Source: Aporrectodea caliginosa
Lineage: Eukaryota > Annelida > Clitellata > Crassiclitellata > Lumbricidae
Assembly (NCBI GenBank): GCA_020284085.1
Contig: JACEVL010000690.1
Location: 1-64,000, forward strand
Direction of reading: 5' to 3'
DNA length: 64,000 bases
The notes under the pieces: generated by a model
Told to the model about the DNA's origin: nothing
Databases searched by the model: none
Seen by the model: the letters and a program-made list of their open reading frames with translations, nothing else
Program-made: the position numbers and the translations under genes
Part shown: one piece after another, positions 31,684 through 42,300 of the stretch
How the letters are laid out: each line of letters starts with the position of its first letter
How positions within the stretch are numbered: the stretch's first letter is position 1

Positions 31684-32338
31684 TATACACCGTGTCTCAA
31701 AATAAACTGTGCTAAATTGTTTCTGTCAGAACTTCGTCAAATTTCCACCAATTTTAATAATTTTTGGTAGGTAGATGGAAAAATGGCCGAAATTTCATGC
31801 TATACATACATTTTCCACATCACCTGACTCATATAACCGCACTACCTTGTTAAACACAGATGTACCAATTTTGTATATAACGCTTACATTTTATTACATG
31901 CAACAAACTATCTGACGACTTAATTAGCACGCAGTAAAGTAAAATATGGTTTACTTAGCAGAGTTTATAATTGTTATGACAGATCTGCTTAAAAGTGTTA
32001 GAATTGGTGCTCGAAATGTGCCCCGCTTACACGGACACAAGCGCTTAGACGGCGACGCCACTGGCCGATAGCAGCATCAACGATCGACTGGTCAAAGCGC
32101 GCCGAATTCTCCGGATCTTAATTTAACCCAGTCGACTATAGCATATGGAGTGTGCTGCAGGAGAAGGTTTACCGCTCCAGAATAGCCAACGTCGAACGAA
32201 CGTCTGATCGACGATTGGGCGCGCAAAACGCGTCGCCGTCTAGTCGATGTAAGCGGGGCATTTCGCACCAATTTTGATCTGTCATAACAATTATAAACTC
32301 TGCTAAGTAAACCATATTTTACTTTACTGCGTGCTAAT
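31684..32338. mobile_element. Foldback built from two inverted 3' ends of a DD37D mariner
   Basis: The left arm 31923-32057 and right arm 32231-32338 are inverted copies. The minus strand at 31998-32098 encodes FDQSIVDAAIGQWRRRLSAC followed by VRVSGAHFEHQF and a stop, the counterpart of the C-terminus of the transposase at 14824-15891. The + strand at 32101-32200 encodes NSPDLN and then, after a frameshift, VDYSIWSVLQEKVYRSRI, the third catalytic Asp region. The left boundary CACCGTGTCTCAAAATAAAC resembles a mariner terminus. Confidence 0.75.
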
Positions 32339-32342
32339 ATAT

Positions 32343-32448
32343 ATCTCATTAGGGTACAACTAAGAAACCCCAGAACATTCAAAAATTTCAATACATGGCA
32401 CATGGCACAGGGGGGACAGGGCCGGGATGGGGCGTTTTGCCCTGCGGG

Positions 32449-32500
<52 letters not shown>

Positions 32501-32793
32501 TAGGGCTCTACAGCTACCAAACCAAGACGACAGCCGATGGAAAAGTAGGCCCAGGTCGTGAACTCGTGATCGATGCGTTATGGTGCGACTGGTGTCTATG
32601 GCGGCAGATCTCGAGATGTCGAGGAGACAGAGACAGTTGGAAGACTTGTTGATGACTATAATTATATATATAGGGTAGAGTGGGGCAAAACGCCCCCGCG
32701 GGGCAAAACGCCCCCTCCCGGCCCTGTCCCCCCTGTGCCATGTATTGAAATTTTTGAATGTTCTGGGGTTTCTTAGTTGTACCCTAATGAGAT
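32343..32793. repeat. ~100-bp perfect-looking inverted repeat (large hairpin)
   Basis: The left arm 32343-32450 and right arm 32693-32793 are reverse complements. They share GTACAACTAAGAAACCCCAG, TTCAAAAATTTCAATACATG and GGGGGGACAGGGCCGGG. They differ chiefly by a short duplication CATGGCA in the left arm. The loop holds a TA microsatellite (32450-32496) and ~170 bp of unrecognised sequence. The right arm is the left end of the element 32673-33494. Confidence 0.85.
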
Positions 32794-33494
32794 AATCTTC
32801 AGTTATTTATCTTTAGATGGTTTGCTTATTTTAATTTTAGAAAAATTGATTTTTTCGTGTTTCCTTATAAGAGTCAGCCGCCAATTCTGTATCATTAATG
32901 ATGCCAAATTGCTAGACATAACCAATAATACAAATATAGGTCTAAAGTATACCCTATATCGAATTACTGTGCACAATAAATGGGGCTTTAACATATCAAT
33001 TTTTTATTATATGGGCAATCTCACAAGGTAGCACCAAGCGGGGCAAAACGCCCCCCTATGGAAAATGATGACATGGGGCAAAACGCCCCCCTCACCTCAG
33101 AGTCACCTGGAGCAAAGCATATTCTTTTTATTTAATTATTTTTATGACATCTTTTAAAAAAAATTCTAGAGATCTTTACTTCTTATAGTTATTGTTGCAT
33201 CAATGCAGTGATTGCAGTTGATTATGTGCATCGACTTTTCAGGTAGCGGGGGGTCAGATCACGGGAGGCGTTTTGCCCCAGGTGAGGGCCCTGAGGGGCA
33301 AAACGCCCCCTTTGAAGCACTCTGTATTTTATTATTTTTAAATGTAATCTTTTGGGGAATTTTATCGGAAATAATTTTACTTTACTTGGGACATTCAGTA
33401 CAAGATCTTGCAATAATTTCATGCCTAAAATGCTGTTACTCACGTTGTAATTTAGCAAAAACCGTTAAAGGGGGCGTTTTGCCCCACTCTACCC
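32673..33494. mobile_element. TA-flanked element, GGGTAGAGTGGGGCAAAACG inverted repeats
   Basis: Flanked by TA. Ends GGGTAGAGTGGGGCAAAACG and CGTTTTGCCCCACTCTACCC, perfect over at least 20 bp. Additional GGGGCAAAACGCCCCC modules lie at 32699, 33039, 33075, 33270 and 33295. No transposase. The organisation parallels the GGGGCAAGTTGG element at 28561-30011. Confidence 0.82.
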
Positions 33495-33496
33495 TA

Positions 33497-34983
33497 TAGG
33501 CCTGAGCTCTTGAATAAGCCTAGTACCCTGCGCTTGGTTTTCGAGTGGCGCTTAAGTTTTGCGCTCAGAAGTTTTGAGTTAATGATTAGGCCTACCGTAC
33601 GATATGACTCACAGCAGAAACCATGCAGTTTAGCCTATTGATCAGGGAGACAAACAGTTTCTGTGGAGCGGTGTTTCGTGAAACCATTAGGCTATTGTAC
33701 GAAGAGAAGTGGCCCGTGAGGAGTGAGTTACAAGAAGTTCAGCCGGGCAAAGACAATGCGTTCGGTTAGTTTAGATAAAAAAAGGGACAGATTGGAGAGG
33801 GGACAGTAGTTTAATTGAGAGGTGGCGAAGAAAATATTTAACGTCAGAAACTTTCAAAGATGACCTGAGATGTCTGAAGATGTAGTGGGATGAGGCAAGA
33901 AGAGTAGCGATGAACAGAGAGAAGAGAAGAAGCAGCATTGTTCGTTGTGAAAACTTGCACATAGAAGTAATTAAATTTAAGGTGCGGCGCTATATATTTC
34001 GGTATCGCAGAATTCCGTCTTAAGTTAAATTGCAGCCACATCGATCGTTCACTCAGCGCCCAAGTTATCTCTGCAATAGAAGGCTATGGTATAACCATGA
34101 ATCCGCAAACTCGGACTTTTGTGATGTAATTATTACTGTGCAGTCCAACAGCTATCAAATTCGAAATACCATACACACCATTTAAATAAATATAAAATTA
34201 AATAAAATTTAGCCAGTTTTTTTATATAAAAAAAACAGCTTGATCTCGTCATTTTTAAATACATGGTGCGAGAGTAGAACATGTCCAAATTTGGAAGTTT
34301 TAGTACAGAAAAATGCAAGGAATCTATATATTTAGAGGAATGGTCAATCGTGAAAATAATTGTATATCCGTGTCATACTTAGCCACAGATGTCGCCCCAC
34401 TTCAAATTTTGTTTCTAATATTAAATATGGTGTATTAAATCTCCACAGGCAATTTATTTACTTCGCAAACAGAATTATTCGTTGATTTGTATTAATCGAT
34501 TCAATTAACTGAATGCGTTTATTGTGTAAACATGGTGCGACAATTCCTTACCCCGATTATCGCCCAAAATCTAGTAACGACCTTCTATAAGGAGTTTTCA
34601 GTCCTGTGTATAATAGGGTCGTGAGAAGAATGTTAATTTATGCCTAGAGTTACCAAAGGTTTTACAAAACTTCTTCAAACAGTCCTAGTAAGTCTGTTTT
34701 AAATTCCCCGAAAGCCGTGGCTTATGTAGTTTGTTTTGTCTAATTCCGTTGTCAGTACTTTATGGGTTGATCTTGAGGAAGCAACATATTAACATGCTGC
34801 ACCCTAGACAGCATTCCTGTCCACTATCTTCTTATTACTTTCGACCCACGTATCTTTGTTTTCAAATCACTTCCCAAAGCTTTGCTTTAACTGCTTCATT
34901 CCGCACTGGTGACCTTCACGGCATTCGCTCCATAGTCAGTTTAAAAACAGACTCTGTCGTTGCTATTTCCATTGTCCACTCCA
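33497..34983. other. Intergenic DNA with one SINE-tail scrap
   Basis: 33507-33560 repeats the AATAAGCCTAGTACCCTGCG / TTTCGAGTGGCGCTT tail seen at 28472. The rest is unassigned AT-rich spacer with no gene. Confidence 0.45.
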
Positions 34984-35175
34984 GATCAGTGCATATTTTA
35001 ACTGTATAACTACTAGGACAAATGTCTCACTAGTTTTAGGATTTGTCCCAGTAGTTTTGGTGAATTTTCCTAGGTAATACTCTACTTTCAATGTTAGTTC
35101 CAATAACATTGAAAGTAGTGTAGCAGAATTTGTCCCAGTAGTCCAAATCTGTTAAAATATGCACTGCTCCAGATT
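34984..35175. repeat. Imperfect palindrome centred near 35092
   Basis: AGTGCATATTTTAAC pairs with GTTAAAATATGCACT. CTACTAGGACAAAT pairs with ATTTGTCCCAGTAG. CTACTTTCAATGTTA pairs with TAACATTGAAAGTAG across a short centre. The left arm has an extra internal repeat of the GGACAAAT block. Possible foldback MITE. Confidence 0.7.
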
Positions 35176-35411
35176 GTGATACTGTGATTTCTGTTTACAT
35201 CGACCAGGAAGCTTTCAGCTCGTCCGAAATTCACTTGCCGGAGCTGTCGTCAATACACCCAAGCATGACCATATAACGCCTATCTTTAAGTTACTGCACT
35301 GCATAAAAATCACATGATGCATTCATCTCACAAGACAATAAAAATCTCTGCAATACTCCCAATTTGCGTGTTTTTGTAAACTCTGCACTATGCAATCATT
35401 ATAGTTTACTC

Positions 35412-35643
35412 GGCAAACATTTAGTATCAGGGTGCGTAAGTCTACAGGCGTTATACGGTATGTTTTTGGCATGCTGCACGGAAGGTACCATGTTTTCTAA
35501 TGACGACACTAACCGTAACGTGACCCTAACCGACCCTCGCGACTCCTAACCTCACCCTAACCGACTCTGATGACGCGTAACCTGACCCTAACCGACACTC
35601 ATGACGCCAGTAGACATACGCACCCCGATTCTAAATGGTTACA
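35412..35643. mobile_element. Second copy of the telomere-like MITE, opposite orientation
   Basis: Left end GGCAAACATTTAGTATCAGG. The right side contains CCCGATTCTAAATGGTT. The flanks GTTTACTC and ATTTACTC match at 7 of 8. It contains three CCCTAACCGAC-type blocks and the shared core GGCATGCTGC, GGTACCATGTTTTCTAATGA, found in 13574-13780 in reverse. Confidence 0.7.
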
Positions 35644-35830
35644 ATTTACTCTTAGATTGCTCATGCTACCCCCGAATTCGTAGTCATATTAAGTTCTCTA
35701 ACCAATCCATGCCCCACTCTACAGCTGTACTCAAGCCCCTATATCTATCACTCCTCAGGCTTTGCATGCAGAACTGAAGTCCAGCTTTATACAGAATTTT
35801 ACCATGATCCATCCAATCTGATAAGATTGC

Positions 35831-36800
35831 TGAGCATCACATGCTCAAAGCACGATTCAATTAATTAGGTACCGGTAATTGTATCTTGCTTCGAGCAGTT
35901 CCGTATCGATAGTCCGAAGGTTCTCTTTTCTGATATTAATCCAACATAATAGCGCTGTACATTATTCCCCCATTGTAGTATATAGTTTGAGCATCAATCC
36001 AACTTCTACTTACACTATGATTTTTTCATCAATCCAGCTTTTACTTATACTATTAACTAGTTTTATCAATCCAACTTCTACTTACACTATAACATTTTTT
36101 CATCATTCCAACTTCCATTTAAGCAAGCATTCTTTTCATCAATCTAACTTCTACAACTTTCGGACTGTCGAACCTTTGGACTGTCGGACCTTCGGACTAT
36201 CGACCTGTCACTCTTTGAGCATGCGATGAACACTTGGAGAAAATGAAAGACTTCTGGACAAGTATGTAGATATAAAGCACTATGTAAATGCCCAAGTGTA
36301 TGAGGTCTTCATATGTTGTCTCTAGACAACTCTTCTAATTTGTTCCATTGCTCTTTAATAAGCTGATGCACTGTGCTTACATATAAAGTAGTTCTAAGAA
36401 GTTTTTGACGTTATGATTGTTCTAAGTGTTACCAGGTGTTATAATAAAATGAGGTTTCCAATCACAAAAACGAATGCATCCGTTCTATATCTATACTTAG
36501 TCAGATTAGTCTACACAGTAAACTAATGCCTGCTTGAAAATTTTACGACCGTAATCCAAAGTGCAACGGCGTTAACTTTTAACAAACCACAAATAATGTA
36601 ATATTGATACTGACTTTTCGCAAAAGTGTAAAAGATCCGTGCTTTCCATCGCAAACTGTTTTTACATTTGTGTAGATTATCACATCCTGAAGTATCAGTG
36701 TAAGATCATGTGTGTGATCAGTTACATTTGGTCATGTGACTCATTAGTAGTAATGAATAATTAATTAGTTGATTGAATCGTGCTTTGAGCATGTGATGAA
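35831..36800. repeat. Inverted repeat pair bracketing ~0.9 kb
   Basis: CACATGCTCAAAGCACGATT at 35839 and its reverse complement AATCGTGCTTTGAGCATGTG at 36777 bound a region containing the ATCAATCC array. A third, diverged copy, CTTTGAGCATGCGATGAAC, is at 36213. They may be ends of a decayed element. Confidence 0.5.
35989..36153. repeat. ATCAATCCAACTTCTACTTA tandem array, copy 2
   Basis: About five diverged units of ~30-37 bp: CATCAATCCAACTTCTACTT, ACACTATGATTTTTT and variants. Same unit as 27714-27851. Confidence 0.78.
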
Positions 36801-36859
36801 CGCTCCGTGCAAGTGAAAGACTCCGGCACAAGTGGAAAAGTGCATGCTGTGTACTCATA

Positions 36860-38435
36860 GCAACTAGCGAGAAAGTGCGTGGTGGCTATTATTGTATGAG
36901 AATGCTAGTAGTTCATCCCGTCATTTCTAGAACTAAGTTAGTTTCAAAACAAAATTTAAAAAAATGGTTGCAATTCAAACCCGTTGCTGACTTATCTTAG
37001 AATGGTTTGCTTTTTGTTCATATGGGCTTTTATGTCAGTTAGGCTAGCATAGGCAGTGCTCTGGTTAGGTACTTATAATGGTAGTGTCTATTTACAGTGT
37101 AACTAACTAAAATAGCTAGTTGCCTTTTACATTGGCTGTGTCAATTTCAAACAGAGCCATCATGAACATTCACTGATGTTTATGGCCTCAATTTCAACAG
37201 TGCCTTACTGTGATTGTTATAAGCCCATATGTAAATGTAGATATACAGTACTTATATGCATACATACACAAAGTAAACCGATTGCTCTGTAAACTAATAA
37301 AAGAAGAATGTCAGAGCGATGACCAAGTTACTTGGGTAAAACCCAGGCTTATTAGGATATTGCCATTGGCTGTGGTTTTCTGTTTGCTAAAAATAGACTG
37401 CATTGGGATGACAATGACTATGATGAACGCGTGCCTCCACATTCCGTGGGGTAGTGTATCGATTCCTGTGAGTCTGTGACCTTGAAACGATTGAACTGTT
37501 GAATTTGCGAGCTTTGCTCTTTTTGGCCTATCAGTCTGGAATATGCTGCCGTATTATATAAAACTTCTTAACATTTTTAAAGAGTGTTCTTCCTGGAGGA
37601 GTTTGGCTAGTAATCTAAAACTTCTGAGCCTTCTTGATTTGCCTTTTCGTGGAGTAGGTTGGCTTGTAATCTAAAACGTTTGAATCTGCTTGAACTGTCT
37701 TTTGTTGCGACTTGAAAGTCTAACGTTTCTGTCACGTAACAATGTGTTATGTAAATATGTTTGGCCCGTATAAGAGTTTGTCAGAAGAGTTGTGAAATGC
37801 AATGTAACGTAACATCCTTGTGTCCAATTGGAGTTGGCTTCTCTTTTAGACAGCAGAACTTTTACATTTGAGTGGTTAATACTAAATGTTGTCCAAGGCA
37901 GAAGATGATAACTACGAGATCCCAGAGCCAACATTTGTGAAGGCCTGAGTCAGAAGGAGGGGCCAGCTTAGAATTTTATCGGTGTAATCTCACCCAAAAC
38001 TGTCTGCATGGTTAGACAGAACTCTCAGAGCCTTAATTTCCTGTAGCTGGAATAGACCGGATGGAAGACCTAGGGTCACCTAGGCCTGGACATTGGGGCT
38101 GACCTTCGCTCACTGAACTTGGGCTAGACACAGCATGATGCTGAGACCTGCTGTCATTTCCCATTGAGCTGTAATTGACCATAATGAGTTTTGCTAATTA
38201 TTCTCTGTCCCTTTCTGTCGAATTGGCTGAACATTATTGCTGGCCCGTTATGACTAATTGTATTAGCTTGCTGTCAGTGAGTGACATATGGTAGTACCTG
38301 TGTTTGCATATGGCTTGTGGCTGACTGTGCCCACATCAACAGATCCTATAGCAGGATGCTCATGCAGATATGAAACTGTCTAGAAAACGGATGTGAATGG
38401 GCACATGCGAGATATAATGATTGTAAGCCACAAGA
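36860..38435. other. Upstream region of the PINCH gene
   Basis: CpG-poor. A 45-bp near-repeat (TTGGCTAGTAATCTAAAAC / TTGGCTTGTAATCTAAAAC) lies at 37602 and 37659. The ORF in 37500-37560 reads SVWNMLPYYIK-like, a possible LINE scrap. A pyrimidine-poor acceptor acatcaacag ends at 38341, so a 5' UTR exon could begin at 38342. No promoter element can be assigned confidently. Confidence 0.4.
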
Positions 38436-39343
38436 ATGGACTACGAAGATCTTGACAGCGTTTTGGCGAGAAGAAATAATGTCGGTCAGGAACAGTTGGC
38501 GAGAAAATCGGGATATAATGAGCAGACTGTTGCTGCTTCATTTGATGTCCAAGGACTGAAAGCTTATGAGACACGACATGATGTAGGTGCAAGGAAAGTC
38601 TTTCCAGGTCGAGAGGTCGAAGCAGGTCCGCATTCCGATGTTCTGAGTGTCGTTTACGCCAGCGTTAACCGTGCCAACAGGAGTGGCTTGAGTTCTTCCA
38701 GCTCACAGCAAACTGACGAAAGTAACCAATTTCTGTATAGCCAAATTGATCGAAATCTTGGTTACGATGTGCAGAGGGAAGACAACGAATGGGACGACAA
38801 CAAAGCCAGAGCGTTGTATTCGACTGTACAACGGAAGTCAGGCCAACCAGAGGAATATCCTGGTTGTGGTTTCTACGATACTGGTTTAGGAGATTCAACG
38901 AACAATTCATACAGGTATTCTGAGCATGGCTATGGTAACGTGAATTTCAGAACACACATTGATAGAGATGGAATCTACTCGTTCATTCAAACGGAAAGCC
39001 CAGATGAAGGATTCCACTCTACAATTAATGACGCAAGTCTTGGTAGATACCACTCGAGAAATGATCGGGGAATTTATGAATTTGAGCAACCTGTCGTGAC
39101 TCCTCAACCGGGCGAATATATTCACGATGTGAATCCTGGCTATTGCGAATTTCAGGAACTGCATGCGGGAGCTAACTGTGGAGATTTCGGTTATGGGAGT
39201 CGGCCATTTGATACATTGGATAGCAATACCGGTATATACAGTTTCATTCGATCGGATAGTGCTGTCGAAGATGAGCACCACGCTAACCCACGTGGAAATG
39301 GTGACGGGTTTCTGTCGAGAGATGTCTTGCAAATTGCACTGGG
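38436..39343 (+). CDS. LIMS1: PINCH exon 1: tyrosine-rich N-terminal extension (residues 1-302)
   Basis: The ATG follows an in-frame TAA 12 bp upstream, so the start is well supported. The frame stays open for 303 codons and reads TAG only two bases past the donor GG|gtagat. Composition is polar, with 19 tyrosines and few cysteines. Y-x-x-hydrophobic motifs are YASV (74), YSQI (101), YSTV (128) and YSFI (181 and 268). Three related blocks start [15 protein letters not shown] (179), [13 protein letters not shown] (212) and [15 protein letters not shown] (266). There is no signal peptide, membrane segment or known domain. It is joined to PINCH only by splice phase and position, so a separate gene is possible but less likely. 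Confidence 0.72.
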
Positions 39344-42300
39344 GTAGATATTCTTTTCATTATTGAGAGGCTTGCATGTTTGGGGCAGTTTGAATGGTTG
39401 AGCGATAGCCTTGCAATGCATGTGTGAGGATTGAATCCTCCTGTAGGTAGGGTACCATTGAGGAAACTCTTATGCTTCCACATGATGCCAGCCAGGACTG
39501 TACTCTTTGTGACAACCCTGGGCATTTAGTTTGTGCATGATGCATGCTTATCTCTGTCACCATGGGTTACCCTGTACAAAGTTTTTTTACACATTCTTGT
39601 CTTTGTCATGAAGCAGTGGTATTTGGTAGAGGTATAAGCTAGGACGTAAGCTGTGATGCAGTGCACCATGCCCAGGACCTTGGGATCTGTCGAGTGCCGG
39701 CTCAAGTCATAGGAGTCGAAAATAAGTCCCATATGGGACATTCATTTAAGAGATTTATATAGCGCCCCTTCAAGATTATCTACTCAGGAGCGCTCCTGAC
39801 CCAACCCCAGCTAAAGAGAACAGTCTTGAGCAGGGGTGAGCAACATAGGGCCTGCAGGCCGGATCCAGCCCCTGGGAATCTTTGAACCGGCCCTTGACAT
39901 GTCTTTTATATTAGCATTGTACCTGGCACTTGGGAACTTTTTATCCGGCCCTTCACGAATGTCTGGATTTCTGTATGTAGGCCAACATTAAAACATCTGT
40001 TTCTTATAAATTTATTAAGAATCCGTCAACTCTGAATTGCCTGTGATCGAGACCACGAGCTCTAATGAAATGAACAGTTGTGACAACAGCTGTCATTACA
40101 TGATTCATTTTCAACTGCTTTCACACAGATTTTCTTGATGGATGATGCACTGTGATTCAATTAGCTCTGATCCTTGTTCTCCAATTAATTTTGAATTGCC
40201 ACTTCGAACATTAAAGCAAACATTCGGGATTTGTGTCTTTAGAAGAAGTGTCAGATCTCACATTAAATATAACACACCAAGCAAATGGATACATTGTACA
40301 GACTAACAGTTTTATGTATTTTTAAAACTACGGGTAAATAAACTTTAAACATATTTTGTTTTTATCGTTGTTTAGGACTGTAGATATTAGGTTAATTAGA
40401 ATTTCGTCCTAAAAATTACCTTCATTTGCTTCAAAGTTTAACGGTTATTCTGCAATATTTAGTTTGAATAAAATTAATATTGTCTCATTTTCTGGGGCAA
40501 ATGAATCTGCAAAAATTAGCCCACGATTGGCATACGGCCCCTGAGCTGCTCTTAAATCTTAGGGCGGCCCTCTGTTAAATTTGCCCATGCCTGGTCTTTA
40601 GGTTAGAGTAAAACGTGGGCTCTGGGCACTAGACTAGATCCCATTCCAGATTGCAGGGTCGGCAGTGGAGAAGTCCACGAACAGGGGACGAGGATATGAA
40701 AGCATTACTATTAACCTTGACTTAATCATGACAGTGGAGTAATATAACTTCAGGAATAGTAGTACCTTATAGACTGTAACCAGTATAGGTTGAGTTCTTC
40801 AAATGTACAGCCTTCCCAGTCACTGTCGCTATGTACGGACTGACACAAGTTCTATATGCACAGTTGCTTGGCACATTGCCACAACTGCTTAGATGCTGGC
40901 ACTACATAAATGCAGACTAATAATAGCTGATGCGTTTGCATGTGCTCTAGGAACTCGCTGAAGGACATGTCTCTTACCGGAGCTCTGTGCACCCGATGTC
41001 AGCAGGGTTTCAGCAAGGATGAGGAGATCGTCAACTCAAGCGGACAGATCTGGCACACGAAATGCTTTGTGTAGGTTACTGACAATTTTACACTTGAGTC
41101 AAATGTGTGGTAATTAGGGCTGCGGATTTTAACGATTAATTAATCGATTAATCGTTAAAAATTGTAATCGATTAATTTCGGTTTGTTCGATTAATTTTCG
41201 ATTAATTTTCTTACTTATTTTATGACGTCAAACGACCTATTTCTGACTGCATTTCCCCTGTTTGACAATTTGAACTATAGCATATCGAATAATTGAAGGA
41301 TTATTGCAGTGTATACAGTCTAAACAGTTTTCATGCTGGCCTGGCTTGATATAAATCCCACTCCTGATCTTAAGAGATTTACTCATGATAAGATAAATTC
41401 CTTCTATAACTTCTAATGCTCTCGAATTCTATCTAATAATTCTATCTAATAACCTCTCTTCCACCTTTGCTTTTCTCAAAACCTTTTTCTTCTCTTTGAC
41501 CTTGCGCACTGGGAGCGCCTCTGAATGGTTCACCCTATGAGAGGCGCTTTATAAATGTTTCAATACAATACAATACAATATTTCCGGAATAAACAATTTG
41601 GCAAACAGTAATAATGTGAAACATTTGAGTGGAAAATTAAGCGATCATTTTACATTTAAGGTAAATGCTGATTGAAAAGTCGAAGATGGCGAAATTATTG
41701 AAGATTTTTGTAGATAGAAGGTAGTTACTACTGACTACATTTCTGTTTGACAATTTGAACTATAGCATATCGAATAATTGAAGGATTATTGCAGTGTATA
41801 CAGTCTAAACAGTTTTCATGCTTTATTTAACATGGACCAAATTAATCTCGATTAAATTTTGGAGATTAATCGATTAAAATTATTTTAATCAGTACCAGCC
41901 CTAGTGGTAATGGTTGAGGAAAAACGAATTAGGCAGTACACTATGTTCATGAATAAGTATCTCGTTGACTTCTCACGCACCAACATACGTGCTGTAGAAA
42001 CTTCTGTGTTGAAGTATAAGGTAAGGGAAAGGCATAAAGGGTCGGTTATAGTAAGTAAGTAAGTGATCTTTATTAGCACGAGGCAAACACTCATACTTTA
42101 CAAGGTTTCTTTAACATTATAATCAAACCTCATAACACAACTTGTAAGCCAACCTCACAGCACAACCTGACACAATCATAATTCGACTTTATTACCAACC
42201 TCATATTAAACCCAAATATAACCTGACTTGATGACCCAATCTTGTGACCCTGCTTTATAGACTAACCTCATGACCCAATGTAAACCCAACTTTTTGACCA

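Larger units (their letters stand above)
39344..40950 (+). other. PINCH intron 1
   Basis: Contains a minus-strand LINE 3' stub split by the hAT-type element 39831-40593. The acceptor is tgtgctctag. Confidence 0.75.

Noticed and set aside
38665..39525. Antisense frames over PINCH exon 1 (up to 141 residues)
   Set aside because: Shadows of the + strand exon. They lack their own start context and have no family similarity.
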